Positions 51,347 through 60,416 of a DNA stretch of 64,000 nucleotides are shown piece after piece (the first letter of the stretch is position 1; the number at the start of each line of letters is the position of its first letter). Below the pieces are notes generated by a model. The model saw only the letters and a list, made by a program, of their open reading frames with translations, did not search any database and was not told the DNA's origin. This DNA is from Burkholderia sp. Bp8963 (GTDB lineage Bacteria; Pseudomonadota; Gammaproteobacteria; Burkholderiales; Burkholderiaceae). Location of the stretch: the NCBI RefSeq assembly GCF_003854275.1, contig NZ_QTQP01000034.1, positions 1 through 64,000 on the forward strand, in the 5' to 3' direction. A program made the position numbers and the translations under genes.

Positions 51347-53197
51347 ATGCCCGCCCAACACGAGGCTGCCGCCGCGCCGGCCAGCCCGCATGTCATCGCG
51401 ACTGACGTCGCGATCATCGGCGCCGGCCCGGTCGGCCTGATGATCGCGAACCTGCTGGGCCAGCAGGGCGTCGGCGCGGTCATCATCGAGAAACTCGAGC
51501 AGATCATCGACTACCCGCGCGCGATCGGCCTCGACGACGAAGCGCTGCGCGTCTTCCAGACGGTCGGCCTCGCCGACGCGCTGCTGCCGCACACGACCCC
51601 CGACCACTGGATGCGCTTCGTCACCGGCAGCGGCCATTGCTTCGCGTCGATCGAGCCGCGCACCGACGAGTTCGGCTGGTCGCGCCGCAACGCGTTCATC
51701 CAGCCGCTCGCGGACCGCGTGCTGTACGACGGGCTGAAGCGCTTCGCGCATGTCGACGTGCTGTTCGGACACGCGCTCGACACGTTCGCGCAGGACCGCG
51801 ACGGCGTGACGATCGACGTCGTCGACGCGCACGGCGCGAAGAAGACCGTGCGCGCCGCGTACCTGGTCGGCGCCGACGGCGGCAACAGCTTCGTGCGCCG
51901 CACGCTGAACGTGCCGTTCGAAGGCCGCACGAAGCCGAACCAGTGGATCGTCGTCGACGTGCGCAACGACCCGCTCGGCTCGCCGCACGTGTACCTGCAT
52001 TGCGACGCGGAGCGGCCTTACGTGTCGGCCGCGCTGCCGCACGGGATCCGCCGCTTCGAATTCATGGTGATGCCCGGCGAGACCGAGGAACAGCTGTCGC
52101 GGCCCGAGAACCTCGCCGCGCTGATCCGCAAGGTGGTCGCCGATCCGGACAAGGTCGACTACATCCGCAAGCGCGTGTATACGCACAACGCGCGGCTCGC
52201 GCGCCGCTTCGATGTCGGCCGCGTGCTGCTCGCGGGCGACGCTGCGCACATCATGCCGGTCTGGCAGGGGCAGGGCTACAACAGCGGGATTCGCGATGCG
52301 AGCAATCTCGGCTGGAAGCTCGCGATGGTCGCGAAGGGGCTCGCGCGGCCCGAGCTGCTCGCGAGCTATACGCTCGAGCGGCGCGACCATGCGCGTTCGA
52401 TGATTCATCTGTCGGAAGTTGCAGGCGACATCTTCGCGCCGACGACGCGCGTCGGCCGCGTCGTGCGCGACGGGTTCGTGCGCGCGCTCGGTTTGATCCC
52501 GGCCGCGAAACGCTATTTCGTCGAAATGCGCTTCAAGCCGATGCCGCGCTACGAAGCCGGCGTCGTGATGCTGCCGCAGCGCACGCGCGACGGCGGCGTG
52601 CTGGCCCGGCTGCTCGACCGCGCGGGCGGCACCGCGCCGGGGCGCCTGCTCGGCCTGATGAGCCAGAAGCGCAGTTCGTGGTTCGGGCAGCTCGTGTATG
52701 GCCGCGATGCGTTCGGCCAGTCGCCGGTCGGCCGGATGTTCGTCCAGCCGCGCGTGCGCACGGCCGACGGCCGCACGGTGCGGCTCGACGACGCGATCGG
52801 CAACCGCTTCGCGGTGATCGGCTGGGGCAGCGACCCGACCTTCGGGCTGACCGACGCGGCGCGCGCGGTGTGGGAGCGGCTCGGCGCGTGCTTCGTGCTG
52901 GCAAAACCGGACGTGCAGCTCGACTATGCAGCCGACGTTCCCGACGGCGTGATCGCGATCGGCGATACGACGGGCCGCCTGAAGGACTGGTTCAGCCGGA
53001 TTCCGCAGTCGGTCGTGCTGCTGCGACCGGACCGTTTCGTCGCGGGCGTGTGTGCGCCGCAGGAAGTGTCGGACGCGATCGTCGAGCTCGCCGCGCTGCT
53101 GCAGCTCACGGATACCGTGCCGGCTGCACGCACCACACGCCCCGCGCAGGCCGATGCGCTCGCGCACGCGGCTGCCGCGCAACCGGCGGGAGCGTGA
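51347..53197 (+). CDS. mhpA: 3-(3-hydroxyphenyl)propionate hydroxylase
   Basis: A 616-residue FAD aromatic hydroxylase. FAD Rossmann motif TDVAIIGAGPVGLMIANLLGQQGV, YLVGADGGNSFVRR and the second FAD motif VLLAGDAAHIMPVWQGQGYNSGIRDASNLGWKL. It adds OH to 3-(3-hydroxyphenyl)propionate (or the hydroxycinnamate), giving the 2,3-dihydroxy compound cleaved by MhpB. E. coli MhpA is about 554 residues; the extra length is an alanine-rich start and a longer C-terminus. Ribosome site AGGAG 6 bp before ATG 51347. Overlaps none; mhpB starts 2 bp after. Confidence 0.95.
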   Translation: MPAQHEAAAAPASPHVIATDVAIIGAGPVGLMIANLLGQQGVGAVIIEKLEQIIDYPRAIGLDDEALRVFQTVGLADALLPHTTPDHWMRFVTGSGHCFASIEPRTDEFGWSRRNAFIQPLADRVLYDGLKRFAHVDVLFGHALDTFAQDRDGVTIDVVDAHGAKKTVRAAYLVGADGGNSFVRRTLNVPFEGRTKPNQWIVVDVRNDPLGSPHVYLHCDAERPYVSAALPHGIRRFEFMVMPGETEEQLSRPENLAALIRKVVADPDKVDYIRKRVYTHNARLARRFDVGRVLLAGDAAHIMPVWQGQGYNSGIRDASNLGWKLAMVAKGLARPELLASYTLERRDHARSMIHLSEVAGDIFAPTTRVGRVVRDGFVRALGLIPAAKRYFVEMRFKPMPRYEAGVVMLPQRTRDGGVLARLLDRAGGTAPGRLLGLMSQKRSSWFGQLVYGRDAFGQSPVGRMFVQPRVRTADGRTVRLDDAIGNRFAVIGWGSDPTFGLTDAARAVWERLGACFVLAKPDVQLDYAADVPDGVIAIGDTTGRLKDWFSRIPQSVVLLRPDRFVAGVCAPQEVSDAIVELAALLQLTDTVPAARTTRPAQADALAHAAAAQPAGA

Positions 53198-53198
53198 C

Positions 53199-54170
53199 AT
53201 GCCGATCCAGCTCGAATGCCTGTCCCATACGCCGCTGCAAGGCTATTTCGATCCGGCGCCGCACGTGGTGGCCGAAGTCGAACGCGTGCAGGCCGCAGCC
53301 CGCGCGCGTGTCGAAGCGTTCGATCCCGAATGCATCGTGCTGTTCGCGCCCGACCATTACAACGGCTTTTTCTACGACCTGATGCCGCCGTTCTGCATCG
53401 GCATCGCCGCGGAATCGATCGGCGACTACCGGAGCCTCGCGGGCTCGCTGAACGTGCCGGCCACGTTCGCCCGCGAACTGGCCGAGGCCGTGCTCGACAG
53501 CGATGTCGATGTGTCGGTGTCGTACCGGATGCAGATCGATCACGGCTTCGCGCAGGCGCTCGAAGTGCTGACGGGCGGCCTCGACTGCTACCCGGTGATT
53601 CCCGTGTTCCTGAACTCCGTCGCGGCGCCGATGGCGACGCTGCGCCGCGCGCGGCTGCTCGGCGACGCGATCGGCCGCTTCGTCGCGCGCTCGGGCCGTC
53701 GCGTGCTGGTGGTCGGCTCGGGCGGCATCTCGCACGAGCCGCCGGTGCCGGAGCTGGCCACCGCGAGCCCGGAGATGGCCGAGCGGCTGATCGCCGGACG
53801 CAATCCGGACGCCGATGCGCGCGCCGCGCGCCAGGCGCGCACGATCGCGGCGGCGCGCACGTTCGCGGCCGGCGACAGCCCGCTGCACGCGCTCAATCCC
53901 GAATGGGACCAGGCGTTTCTCGACGTGCTCGCACGCGGCGACCTGAAGGCCGTCGACGGGATGACCAACGACGCGATCACGCGTGACGGCGGCAAGTCCG
54001 CGCACGAGATCCGCGCGTGGGTCGCCGCGTTCGCGGCGCTGGCGGCCGCGGGCCCGTATCACGCGGTGCGGGATTTCTACCGCCCGATTCCCGAATGGAT
54101 CGCGGGCTTTGCCGCTATGCACGGCTGGTCTGCGGGCGCGCCCGCACCGCGATCGACAGACAAGGAGTGA
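53199..54170 (+). CDS. mhpB: 2,3-dihydroxyphenylpropionate 1,2-dioxygenase
   Basis: A 323-residue extradiol dioxygenase of the LigB-type class. It opens LECLSHTPLQGYF, has the conserved FAPDHYNGFFYDLMPPFCIG, and the catalytic histidines in RMQIDHGFAQAL and SGGISHEPPVPEL. It opens the ring of 2,3-dihydroxyphenylpropionate with Fe(II) and O2. The ATG is 2 bp after the mhpA stop. Length agrees with E. coli MhpB (314). Confidence 0.96.
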   Translation: MPIQLECLSHTPLQGYFDPAPHVVAEVERVQAAARARVEAFDPECIVLFAPDHYNGFFYDLMPPFCIGIAAESIGDYRSLAGSLNVPATFARELAEAVLDSDVDVSVSYRMQIDHGFAQALEVLTGGLDCYPVIPVFLNSVAAPMATLRRARLLGDAIGRFVARSGRRVLVVGSGGISHEPPVPELATASPEMAERLIAGRNPDADARAARQARTIAAARTFAAGDSPLHALNPEWDQAFLDVLARGDLKAVDGMTNDAITRDGGKSAHEIRAWVAAFAALAAAGPYHAVRDFYRPIPEWIAGFAAMHGWSAGAPAPRSTDKE

Positions 54171-54174
54171 CGAC

Positions 54175-54954
54175 ATGCCGACCCCGCAACACATCGATGC
54201 GCTGGCTGCTCGCCTGCGCGACGCCGAACGCGAACGCGCGCCGATCGAACCGCTGCGCATGGAAATCGGTGAGCAGAACGCCGAAGACGCGTACGCGATC
54301 CAGCAGGCCAATGCGGCGCTGCGGCGCGAACGCGTGGTCGGCCGCAAGATCGGCCTGACCTCGCTCGCGGTGCAGCAGCAGCTCGGCGTCGACCAGCCCG
54401 ATTTCGGCACGCTGTTCGCGTCGATGGCATACGGCGACGCCGAGCCGATGAGCCTGTCGCAGCTGATCCAGCCGAAGGTCGAAGCGGAAATCGCACTCGT
54501 GCTCGAGCACGACCTCGTGCACGAGAAGCACACGTTCGCCGACCTGCAGCGCGCGACCGCGTACGCGCTCGCGGCGATCGAAGTCGTCGACAGCCGCATC
54601 GCGGGCTGGAACATCCGCTTCGTCGACACCGTCGCGGACAACGCGTCGAGCGCGCTGTTCGTGCTCGGCAGCCGGCCCGTGCCGCTGAAGGACGTCGATC
54701 TTGCCGGCTGCGAGATGACGCTCGCGTCGAACGGCGAAGTGCTGTCGCGCGGCAGCGGCACCGCGTGCCTCGGCAATCCGCTGAACGCGGCCGTGTGGCT
54801 CGCCGACCGAATGGTGCGGCACGGCACGCCGCTGCGCGCGGGCGACGTGATCCTGACGGGCGCGCTCGGCCCGATGGTCGCGGTTACGCAGCCGGGCACG
54901 TTCACCGCGCAGATCGCCGGCCTCGGCAGCGTGCGCGCCACCTTCAACGAATGA
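54175..54954 (+). CDS. mhpD: 2-keto-4-pentenoate hydratase
   Basis: A 259-residue hydratase. Typical motifs: GRKIGLTSLAVQQQLGVDQPDFGTLF, QPKVEAEIALVLEHDL (metal-ligand Glu residues) and ALAAIEVVDSRI. It hydrates 2-hydroxypenta-2,4-dienoate to 4-hydroxy-2-oxovalerate. The ATG follows the mhpB stop by 4 bp with an AAGGAG site inside the end of mhpB. Confidence 0.95.
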   Translation: MPTPQHIDALAARLRDAERERAPIEPLRMEIGEQNAEDAYAIQQANAALRRERVVGRKIGLTSLAVQQQLGVDQPDFGTLFASMAYGDAEPMSLSQLIQPKVEAEIALVLEHDLVHEKHTFADLQRATAYALAAIEVVDSRIAGWNIRFVDTVADNASSALFVLGSRPVPLKDVDLAGCEMTLASNGEVLSRGSGTACLGNPLNAAVWLADRMVRHGTPLRAGDVILTGALGPMVAVTQPGTFTAQIAGLGSVRATFNE

Positions 54955-54962
54955 GGATTTCC

Positions 54963-55910
54963 ATGAGCGTTCAGAAACTCAAGGCCGCGATCATCGGTTC
55001 GGGCAATATCGGCACCGACCTGATGATCAAGATCATGCGGCATGCGAAGCATCTCGAAGTTGCCGCGATGGTCGGCATCGATCCGGCGTCGGACGGCCTT
55101 GCGCGCGCGGCGCGCCTCGGCGTCGCGACGACGCACGAGGGCGTCGAAGGCCTCGCGCGGCTGCCCGAATTCGACGACATCGACTTCGTGTTCGACGCGA
55201 CGTCGGCCGGCGCGCACGTGAAGAACGATGCGTTCCTGCGCACGCTGAAGCCCGGCATCCGCTGCATCGACCTGACGCCCGCGGCGATCGGTCCGTACTG
55301 CGTGCCCGTCGTGAATCTCGACGCGCATCTCGACGCGCCGAACGTGAACATGGTTACCTGTGGCGGCCAGGCGACGATTCCGATGGTTGCGGCCGTGTCG
55401 CGCGTCGCGAAGGCCCATTACGCGGAGATCGTCGCGTCGATCAGCAGCAAGTCGGCCGGGCCCGGCACGCGCGCGAACATCGACGAATTCACCGAGACGA
55501 CGTCGAAGGCGATCGAGGCGGTCGGCGGCGCCGCGCACGGCAAGGCGATCATCATCCTGAACCCGGCCGAGCCGCCGGTGATGATGCGCGACACCGTGTA
55601 CGTGCTGTCGGAGCCGGCCGATCGCGCGAAGATTGCCGCGTCGGTCGAAGCGATGGCGCGCGCGGTGCAGGCGTACGTGCCCGGCTACCGGCTGAAGCAG
55701 GCCGTGCAGTTCGACGAGATTCCCGCGTCCGCGCCGCTGAACATCCCGGGCCTCGGCCGCGTGAGCGGGCTGAAGACGTCGATCTTTCTCGAGGTCGAAG
55801 GCGCCGCGCATTACCTGCCAGCGTATGCCGGCAATCTCGACATCATGACGTCCGCCGCGCTCGCGACCGCCGAGCGCATCGCGCAATCGATGCAACGCGT
55901 AAGCGCATAA
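54963..55910 (+). CDS. mhpF: acetaldehyde dehydrogenase (acylating)
   Basis: A 315-residue enzyme. NAD motif AAIIGSGNIGTDLM, catalytic Cys in NMVTCGGQATIP, and the NEFTETTSKAI-like DEFTETTSKAIEAVGG. It converts the acetaldehyde from MhpE to acetyl-CoA, normally within an MhpE-MhpF channel complex. It lies between mhpD and mhpE as in E. coli. Confidence 0.96.
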   Translation: MSVQKLKAAIIGSGNIGTDLMIKIMRHAKHLEVAAMVGIDPASDGLARAARLGVATTHEGVEGLARLPEFDDIDFVFDATSAGAHVKNDAFLRTLKPGIRCIDLTPAAIGPYCVPVVNLDAHLDAPNVNMVTCGGQATIPMVAAVSRVAKAHYAEIVASISSKSAGPGTRANIDEFTETTSKAIEAVGGAAHGKAIIILNPAEPPVMMRDTVYVLSEPADRAKIAASVEAMARAVQAYVPGYRLKQAVQFDEIPASAPLNIPGLGRVSGLKTSIFLEVEGAAHYLPAYAGNLDIMTSAALATAERIAQSMQRVSA

Positions 55911-55922
55911 GGAAGCCTCCCG

Positions 55923-56936
55923 ATGAGCAAGAAACTCTACATTTCCGACGTGACGCTGCGCGACGGCAGCCACGCGATTCGCCATCAATACTCGATCCGC
56001 AACGTGCAGGACATCGCGCGGGCGCTGGACAAGGCCAGGGTCGATTCGATCGAGGTCGCGCACGGCGACGGCCTGCAGGGCTCGAGCTTCAACTACGGCT
56101 TCGGCGCACACAGCGATCTCGAATGGATCGAGGCGGTGGCCGACGTCGTCGAGCACGCGAAGATCGCGACGCTGCTGCTGCCGGGCATCGGCACGATCCA
56201 CGACCTGAAGGCCGCGTACGACGCAGGCGCGCGCGTCGTGCGCGTCGCGACGCACTGCACGGAAGCGGACATCTCGAAGCAGCACATCGAATATGCGCGC
56301 GCACTCGGCATGGACACGGTCGGTTTCCTGATGATGAGCCACATGACGACGCCGGAGAACCTGGCCGTCGAGGCGCAGAAGATGGAAAGCTATGGCGCGA
56401 CCTGCATCTACGTCGTCGATTCGGGCGGCGCGCTCAACATGAACGACGTGCGCGATCGCTTCCGTGCGCTCAAGGCCGTGCTGAAGCCTGATACGCAGAC
56501 GGGTATTCACGCGCATCACAACCTGAGCCTCGGCGTCGCGAACTCGATCGTTGCCGTCGAGGAAGGCTGCGACCGGATCGACGCGAGCCTCGCCGGCATG
56601 GGCGCCGGCGCCGGCAACGCGCCGCTCGAAGTGTTCATCGCGGCGGCTGGGCGTCTCGGCTGGAACCACGGCACGGATCTCTACACGCTGATGGACGCGG
56701 CCGACGACATCGTGCGCCCGCTGCAGGACCGTCCGGTGCGCGTGGACCGCGAGACGCTCGCGCTCGGCTATGCAGGCGTGTATTCGAGCTTCCTGCGCCA
56801 TTCGGAAGCGGCCGCGAACAAGTACGGGCTGAAGACGGTCGACATCCTCGTCGAGCTCGGCCGCCGCCGGATGGTCGGCGGGCAGGAAGACATGATCGTC
56901 GACGTCGCGCTCGACCTCAAGCGCGCGCACGGCTGA
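55923..56936 (+). CDS. mhpE: 4-hydroxy-2-oxovalerate aldolase
   Basis: A 337-residue HMGL-like TIM-barrel aldolase. It begins LYISDVTLRDGSHAIRHQYS, with DVTLRDG the metal/substrate motif, and has GIHAHHNLSLGVANS, which holds the two metal-binding histidines. It splits 4-hydroxy-2-oxovalerate into pyruvate and acetaldehyde and passes the latter to MhpF. Start 12 bp after the mhpF stop. Confidence 0.96.
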   Translation: MSKKLYISDVTLRDGSHAIRHQYSIRNVQDIARALDKARVDSIEVAHGDGLQGSSFNYGFGAHSDLEWIEAVADVVEHAKIATLLLPGIGTIHDLKAAYDAGARVVRVATHCTEADISKQHIEYARALGMDTVGFLMMSHMTTPENLAVEAQKMESYGATCIYVVDSGGALNMNDVRDRFRALKAVLKPDTQTGIHAHHNLSLGVANSIVAVEEGCDRIDASLAGMGAGAGNAPLEVFIAAAGRLGWNHGTDLYTLMDAADDIVRPLQDRPVRVDRETLALGYAGVYSSFLRHSEAAANKYGLKTVDILVELGRRRMVGGQEDMIVDVALDLKRAHG

Positions 56937-57044
56937 CGCCGCGAAGGGCTACCGCGGCGCGGCTCTTCGCCGGGCAAGTTCGAGCGCCGCATCTTCATCG
57001 ACATCGCCGCAAAGAGCGATGCAACTTCAAATTGGAGACGTTTC

Positions 57045-58292
57045 GTGAACACATCGGTATATGGCCGCGCTGGCGGCACACGCACGATCGGCTTATGCCT
57101 GCTCGTCGCGTTGCTGGAAGGACTCGACCTGCAATCGGCCGGCATTGCCGCGCCACGGATGGCGCATGAATTCGCGCTTGGCGCCGCGCAGATGGGCTGG
57201 GCATTCGGCATCGGCGCGCTCGGCCTGCTGCCCGGCGCGGCGCTCGGCGGGCGGCTCGCCGACCGGCTCGGCCGCAAGCGCGTGCTGCTGCTGTCGGTCG
57301 CGCTGTTCGGCGTGTTCTCGCTCGCGACCACCCGCGTGTGGAACTTCGAGAGCCTGCTCGCCGCGCGCTTCCTGACCGGCCTCGGGCTCGGCGCGGCGAT
57401 GCCGAACCTGATCGCGCTGTGCGCGGAAGCGGCGCCGCCGAAGCAACGCAGCACGGCGGTCGGCGCGATGTATTGCGGGATGCCGTTCGGCGCGGCGCTT
57501 GGCGCTGCGATCGGCGTGTTCAGCACCGACCCGGCCGGTTGGCGGCACGTGTTCTACGTCGGCGGAATCGGGCCGCTGCTGGTCCTGCCGCTGCTCGCGC
57601 TTTGGCTGAACGAGTCGGCGCAGTTCGTCGCGGCGCGCACGGATGCGGCGCAGATGGCCGATGCAGGCGATGAGGGTGAATCGGGCGTCGGGCATGCGCT
57701 GTGGGGCGAAGGCCGTGCGGCGACGACGGCCGCGCTGTGGATCAGCTATCTCGGCACGCTCGTCGTGCTGTATTTCCTGCTCAACTGGCTGCCGTCGATG
57801 GTGATGACGCGCGGCCTCACGCACGCACAGTCGAGCTTCGTGCAGGTGATGTTCAACGTCGGCGGCGGGCTCGGCGCGATCGGCATCGCGAGCCTGATGG
57901 ACCGCATCGGCCGGCGCCGCACGGTGGTCGGCATGTATGTCGGCATCGCATGCGCGCTCGCGCTGCTGACCGGCGCGCGGGATGCCGCGTGGCTCGCCGG
58001 CGGCGGGCTGCTGTGCGGGATGTTCCTGGTCGGCGGGCAGTCGGTGCTGTATGCGCTCGCAAGCGCGATCTATCCGACGCGGATGCGCGGCACGGGCGTC
58101 GGCGCGGCCGTCGCGATCGGGCGGTTCGGCTCGATCCTCGGGCCGTTCGTCGCGGGACAACTGCTCGCGCTTGGCGAGAGCACGACGATGCTGATGGCGT
58201 CGAGCATTCCGCTCGTCCTCGTCGCGGCGCTGTCCGCGTTGACGGTCGTCGCGCGCGATCGTGAGGGCGAGCTGGCGCTCGCGGCGCAGTAG
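57045..58292 (+). CDS. mhpT: MFS aromatic acid transporter (3-hydroxyphenylpropionate type)
   Basis: A 415-residue MFS permease of the aromatic acid:H+ symporter family, about 12 TM helices. Motif after TM2: GGRLADRLGRKRVLLLSV; the aromatic-acid family motif LLEGLDLQSAGIAAPRM in TM1 with a conserved Asp. The GTG start at 57045 has GGAGAC 5 bp upstream. It takes up the aromatic acid feeding this pathway. It lies 108 bp after mhpE. Confidence 0.9.
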   Translation: MNTSVYGRAGGTRTIGLCLLVALLEGLDLQSAGIAAPRMAHEFALGAAQMGWAFGIGALGLLPGAALGGRLADRLGRKRVLLLSVALFGVFSLATTRVWNFESLLAARFLTGLGLGAAMPNLIALCAEAAPPKQRSTAVGAMYCGMPFGAALGAAIGVFSTDPAGWRHVFYVGGIGPLLVLPLLALWLNESAQFVAARTDAAQMADAGDEGESGVGHALWGEGRAATTAALWISYLGTLVVLYFLLNWLPSMVMTRGLTHAQSSFVQVMFNVGGGLGAIGIASLMDRIGRRRTVVGMYVGIACALALLTGARDAAWLAGGGLLCGMFLVGGQSVLYALASAIYPTRMRGTGVGAAVAIGRFGSILGPFVAGQLLALGESTTMLMASSIPLVLVAALSALTVVARDREGELALAAQ

Positions 58293-58403
58293 CGATTTTT
58301 CTATCGGAGAACGAAGCGGCCGTGGCGCGCTGCTTCGCGATTTCAGTGGCGGATGCGCAAGCGCGCGTCCGCGTGATCGATGCATGAACGAACGAGGGAC
58401 GAC

Positions 58404-59273
58404 ATGACGCAGCACGCACACACATTGACGGAAGAAGGCACGAGCCGGTTCGTGCAGGTGAAGGTTGGCGAGCACGACCTGAAGCTGCACTACAACGACG
58501 CGGGGCAGGGTCGCGAGACGGTCGTGATGCTGCACGGCTCCGGGCCCGGCGCGAGCGGCTGGGCGAACTTCCACCGCAACGTCGGCGCGTTCGTCGACGC
58601 CGGCTATCGCGTCGTGCTGCTCGACTGCCCGGGCTGGAGCCGGAGCGATACGATCGTCAACACGGGCTCGCGCTCCGAGCTGAACGCGCGCGCGCTGAAG
58701 GCGCTGCTCGATGCGCTCGACCTCGAACGCGTGCACATCGTCGGCAACTCGATGGGTGGCCATAGCGCGGTCGCGTTCGCGCTGCTGTATCCGCAGCAGG
58801 TCGGCAAGCTCGTGCTGATGGGCGGCGGCACCGGCGGCCCGAGCCAGTTCGTGCCGATGCCGACCGAAGGCATCAAGCTGCTGCAGAAGGTGTATCGCGA
58901 GCCGACGCTCGACAACCTGAAGCAGATGCTGAACATCTTCGTGTACGACACGAGCAGCCTGACCGACGAACTGATGCAGGCGCGCCTCGCGAACATCCTC
59001 GCGCGCCGCGACCATCTCGAGAACTTCGTGAAAAGTCTCGCCGCGAATCCGAAGCAGTTCACCGACTACGGCCCGCGCCTCGGCGAAATTGCCGCGCCGG
59101 CGCTCGTGATCTGGGGCCGCGACGATCGCTTCGTGCCGCTCGATGTCGGCCTGCGCCTCGTGTGGAGTATGCAGAACGCCGAGTTCCACGTGTTCAGCCG
59201 CTGCGGCCACTGGGCGCAGTGGGAGCATGCGGAGAAGTTCAACCGGATGGTGCTCGAGTTCCTCGGCGCGTGA
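58404..59273 (+). CDS. mhpC: 2-hydroxy-6-ketonona-2,4-dienedioate hydrolase
   Basis: A 289-residue alpha/beta hydrolase of the C-C bond type. Oxyanion-hole HGSGPGASGW, nucleophile elbow in HIVGNSMGGHSA (Ser), Asp in VIWGRDDRFVPLD and His in RCGHWAQWEHAEKFN complete the triad. It cleaves the ring-fission product of MhpB to succinate (or fumarate) and 2-hydroxypentadienoate. A GAGGGA site precedes ATG 58404. In E. coli it follows mhpB; here it comes last, after mhpT. Confidence 0.95.
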   Translation: MTQHAHTLTEEGTSRFVQVKVGEHDLKLHYNDAGQGRETVVMLHGSGPGASGWANFHRNVGAFVDAGYRVVLLDCPGWSRSDTIVNTGSRSELNARALKALLDALDLERVHIVGNSMGGHSAVAFALLYPQQVGKLVLMGGGTGGPSQFVPMPTEGIKLLQKVYREPTLDNLKQMLNIFVYDTSSLTDELMQARLANILARRDHLENFVKSLAANPKQFTDYGPRLGEIAAPALVIWGRDDRFVPLDVGLRLVWSMQNAEFHVFSRCGHWAQWEHAEKFNRMVLEFLGA

Positions 59274-59308
59274 ATGTGCCGCACGACGCGTGACGGTCGG
59301 GGCCGACT

Positions 59309-59352
59309 GTCAGGCCGCGGTGAGGCCGCGGTCAGGTCGCGGTCCGGCCGCG
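59309..59352 (+). repeat. four 11-bp tandem repeats after mhpC
   Basis: Four units of GT(C/G)(A/C)GG(C/T)CGCG in the 125-bp gap between mhpC and the converging hcaR. Units differ at one or two positions. Confidence 0.8.
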
Positions 59353-59398
59353 CCGCGTGCAATGCGCGGTGCGGCTTTCGCACGTCCGCCGGAGGCGT

Positions 59399-60292
59399 TC
59401 AGCCGGGGCGCCTGAACGGCGCGCGGCGCATCAGGTCGATCAGCGCGTCGAGCTCCGGCGAGTGCGCTTCCGCGCGCGTGACCATCAGCAGGTCGATGTC
59501 GGGCGCGGGCGGTGCGAGCGGGCGGCAGCACATCGATTCGCCCGCGAGCGCATCGACGTACGCAGGCAGCAGTGCGATGCCGAGCCCCATGCCGACGAGG
59601 TTCAGGTTCAGCAGGATGTTCGTCGCGACCTGCACGACGTCGGGCTGGATCCGATGATCGGCGAAGTATCGCCCGACGATGTCGTATAGCTGGCCCGCAT
59701 ACGCGGGGTTGGTCTGGATGAACGGCTGGCCGTCGAGCATCGCCGGTTCGACCTGCGCATGCGCGGCGAGCGGGTGGCCGGCCGGCATCAGCACGACGAG
59801 CGGCTCGGTCAGCACGACTTCCGCGTGCAGGCCCTGTGCATGCACGGGCCGGCGCATGAACGCGATGTCGATGTCGCCGCGCAGCAGCGCGTCTTCCTGC
59901 TCCATCGTCGGCAGGCTGCGCAGCTCGACATGCACGCCCGGGAACTGCATCCGCAGCTTCGGCAGGATCGCCGGAAAGATCTCGACTTCCGCCGCGGGCA
60001 CGAACCCGATCTTCACCGTCAGCGCCTGCTGGCGGCCCGCCTGCCGCGCGCGCGCGACCGCGCGATCGGCCTGCGCGAGCACGAGCCGCGCTTCCGCGAG
60101 AAACACGCGGCCCGCTTCCGTCAGTTCTACCTTGCGCTTCGACCGTTCGAGCAACTGCGTGCCGATCTCGTCCTCGAGATCGCGGATCTGCTGGCTCAGC
60201 GACGGCTGCGCGGTGTGCAGCCGTTGCGCGGCGCGCGTGAAGTTCAGCTCGTCGGCGACGGCCACGAAATAGCGCAGGTGTCGAAGTTCCAT
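59399..60292 (-). CDS. hcaR: LysR-family activator of the hca genes
   Basis: A 297-residue regulator. The N-terminus MELRHLRYFVAVADELNFTRAAQRLHTAQPSLSQQIRDLE matches HcaR closely; the effector domain starts LTVKIGFVPAAEVEIF. I chose 60292, the start of that block; the longer frame is non-coding. It is divergent from hcaE with a 124-bp gap. HcaR activates the hca operon with 3-phenylpropionate or cinnamate in E. coli. Confidence 0.92.
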   Translation of the reverse strand: MELRHLRYFVAVADELNFTRAAQRLHTAQPSLSQQIRDLEDEIGTQLLERSKRKVELTEAGRVFLAEARLVLAQADRAVARARQAGRQQALTVKIGFVPAAEVEIFPAILPKLRMQFPGVHVELRSLPTMEQEDALLRGDIDIAFMRRPVHAQGLHAEVVLTEPLVVLMPAGHPLAAHAQVEPAMLDGQPFIQTNPAYAGQLYDIVGRYFADHRIQPDVVQVATNILLNLNLVGMGLGIALLPAYVDALAGESMCCRPLAPPAPDIDLLMVTRAEAHSPELDALIDLMRRAPFRRPG

Positions 60293-60295
60293 TCG

Positions 60296-60345
60296 GTTGT
60301 GATCGTCAAAACGTCTAACGGCAAACAAACAAACTATTTCACAAC
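60296..60345. promoter_or_regulatory. possible HcaR site in the hcaR-hcaE gap
   Basis: Arms GTTGTGA (60296-60302) and TCACAAC (60339-60345) form a perfect 7-bp inverted repeat with a wide spacer; a run of AAC repeats lies between. The spacing is long for one LysR dimer, so a tetramer or chance match are both possible. Confidence 0.3.
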
Positions 60346-60416
60346 GAACGCGCAGCCGACGATCATCGTCGCGAGCCTGTCCGTATGGAACGGATGGTGC
60401 CACGGAGGAGACGCAA

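Noticed and set aside
53106..56930. A 1274-residue minus-strand open frame across mhpB-mhpE
   Set aside because: It is an Arg/His/Asp-rich shadow of four well-supported enzymes on the plus strand.
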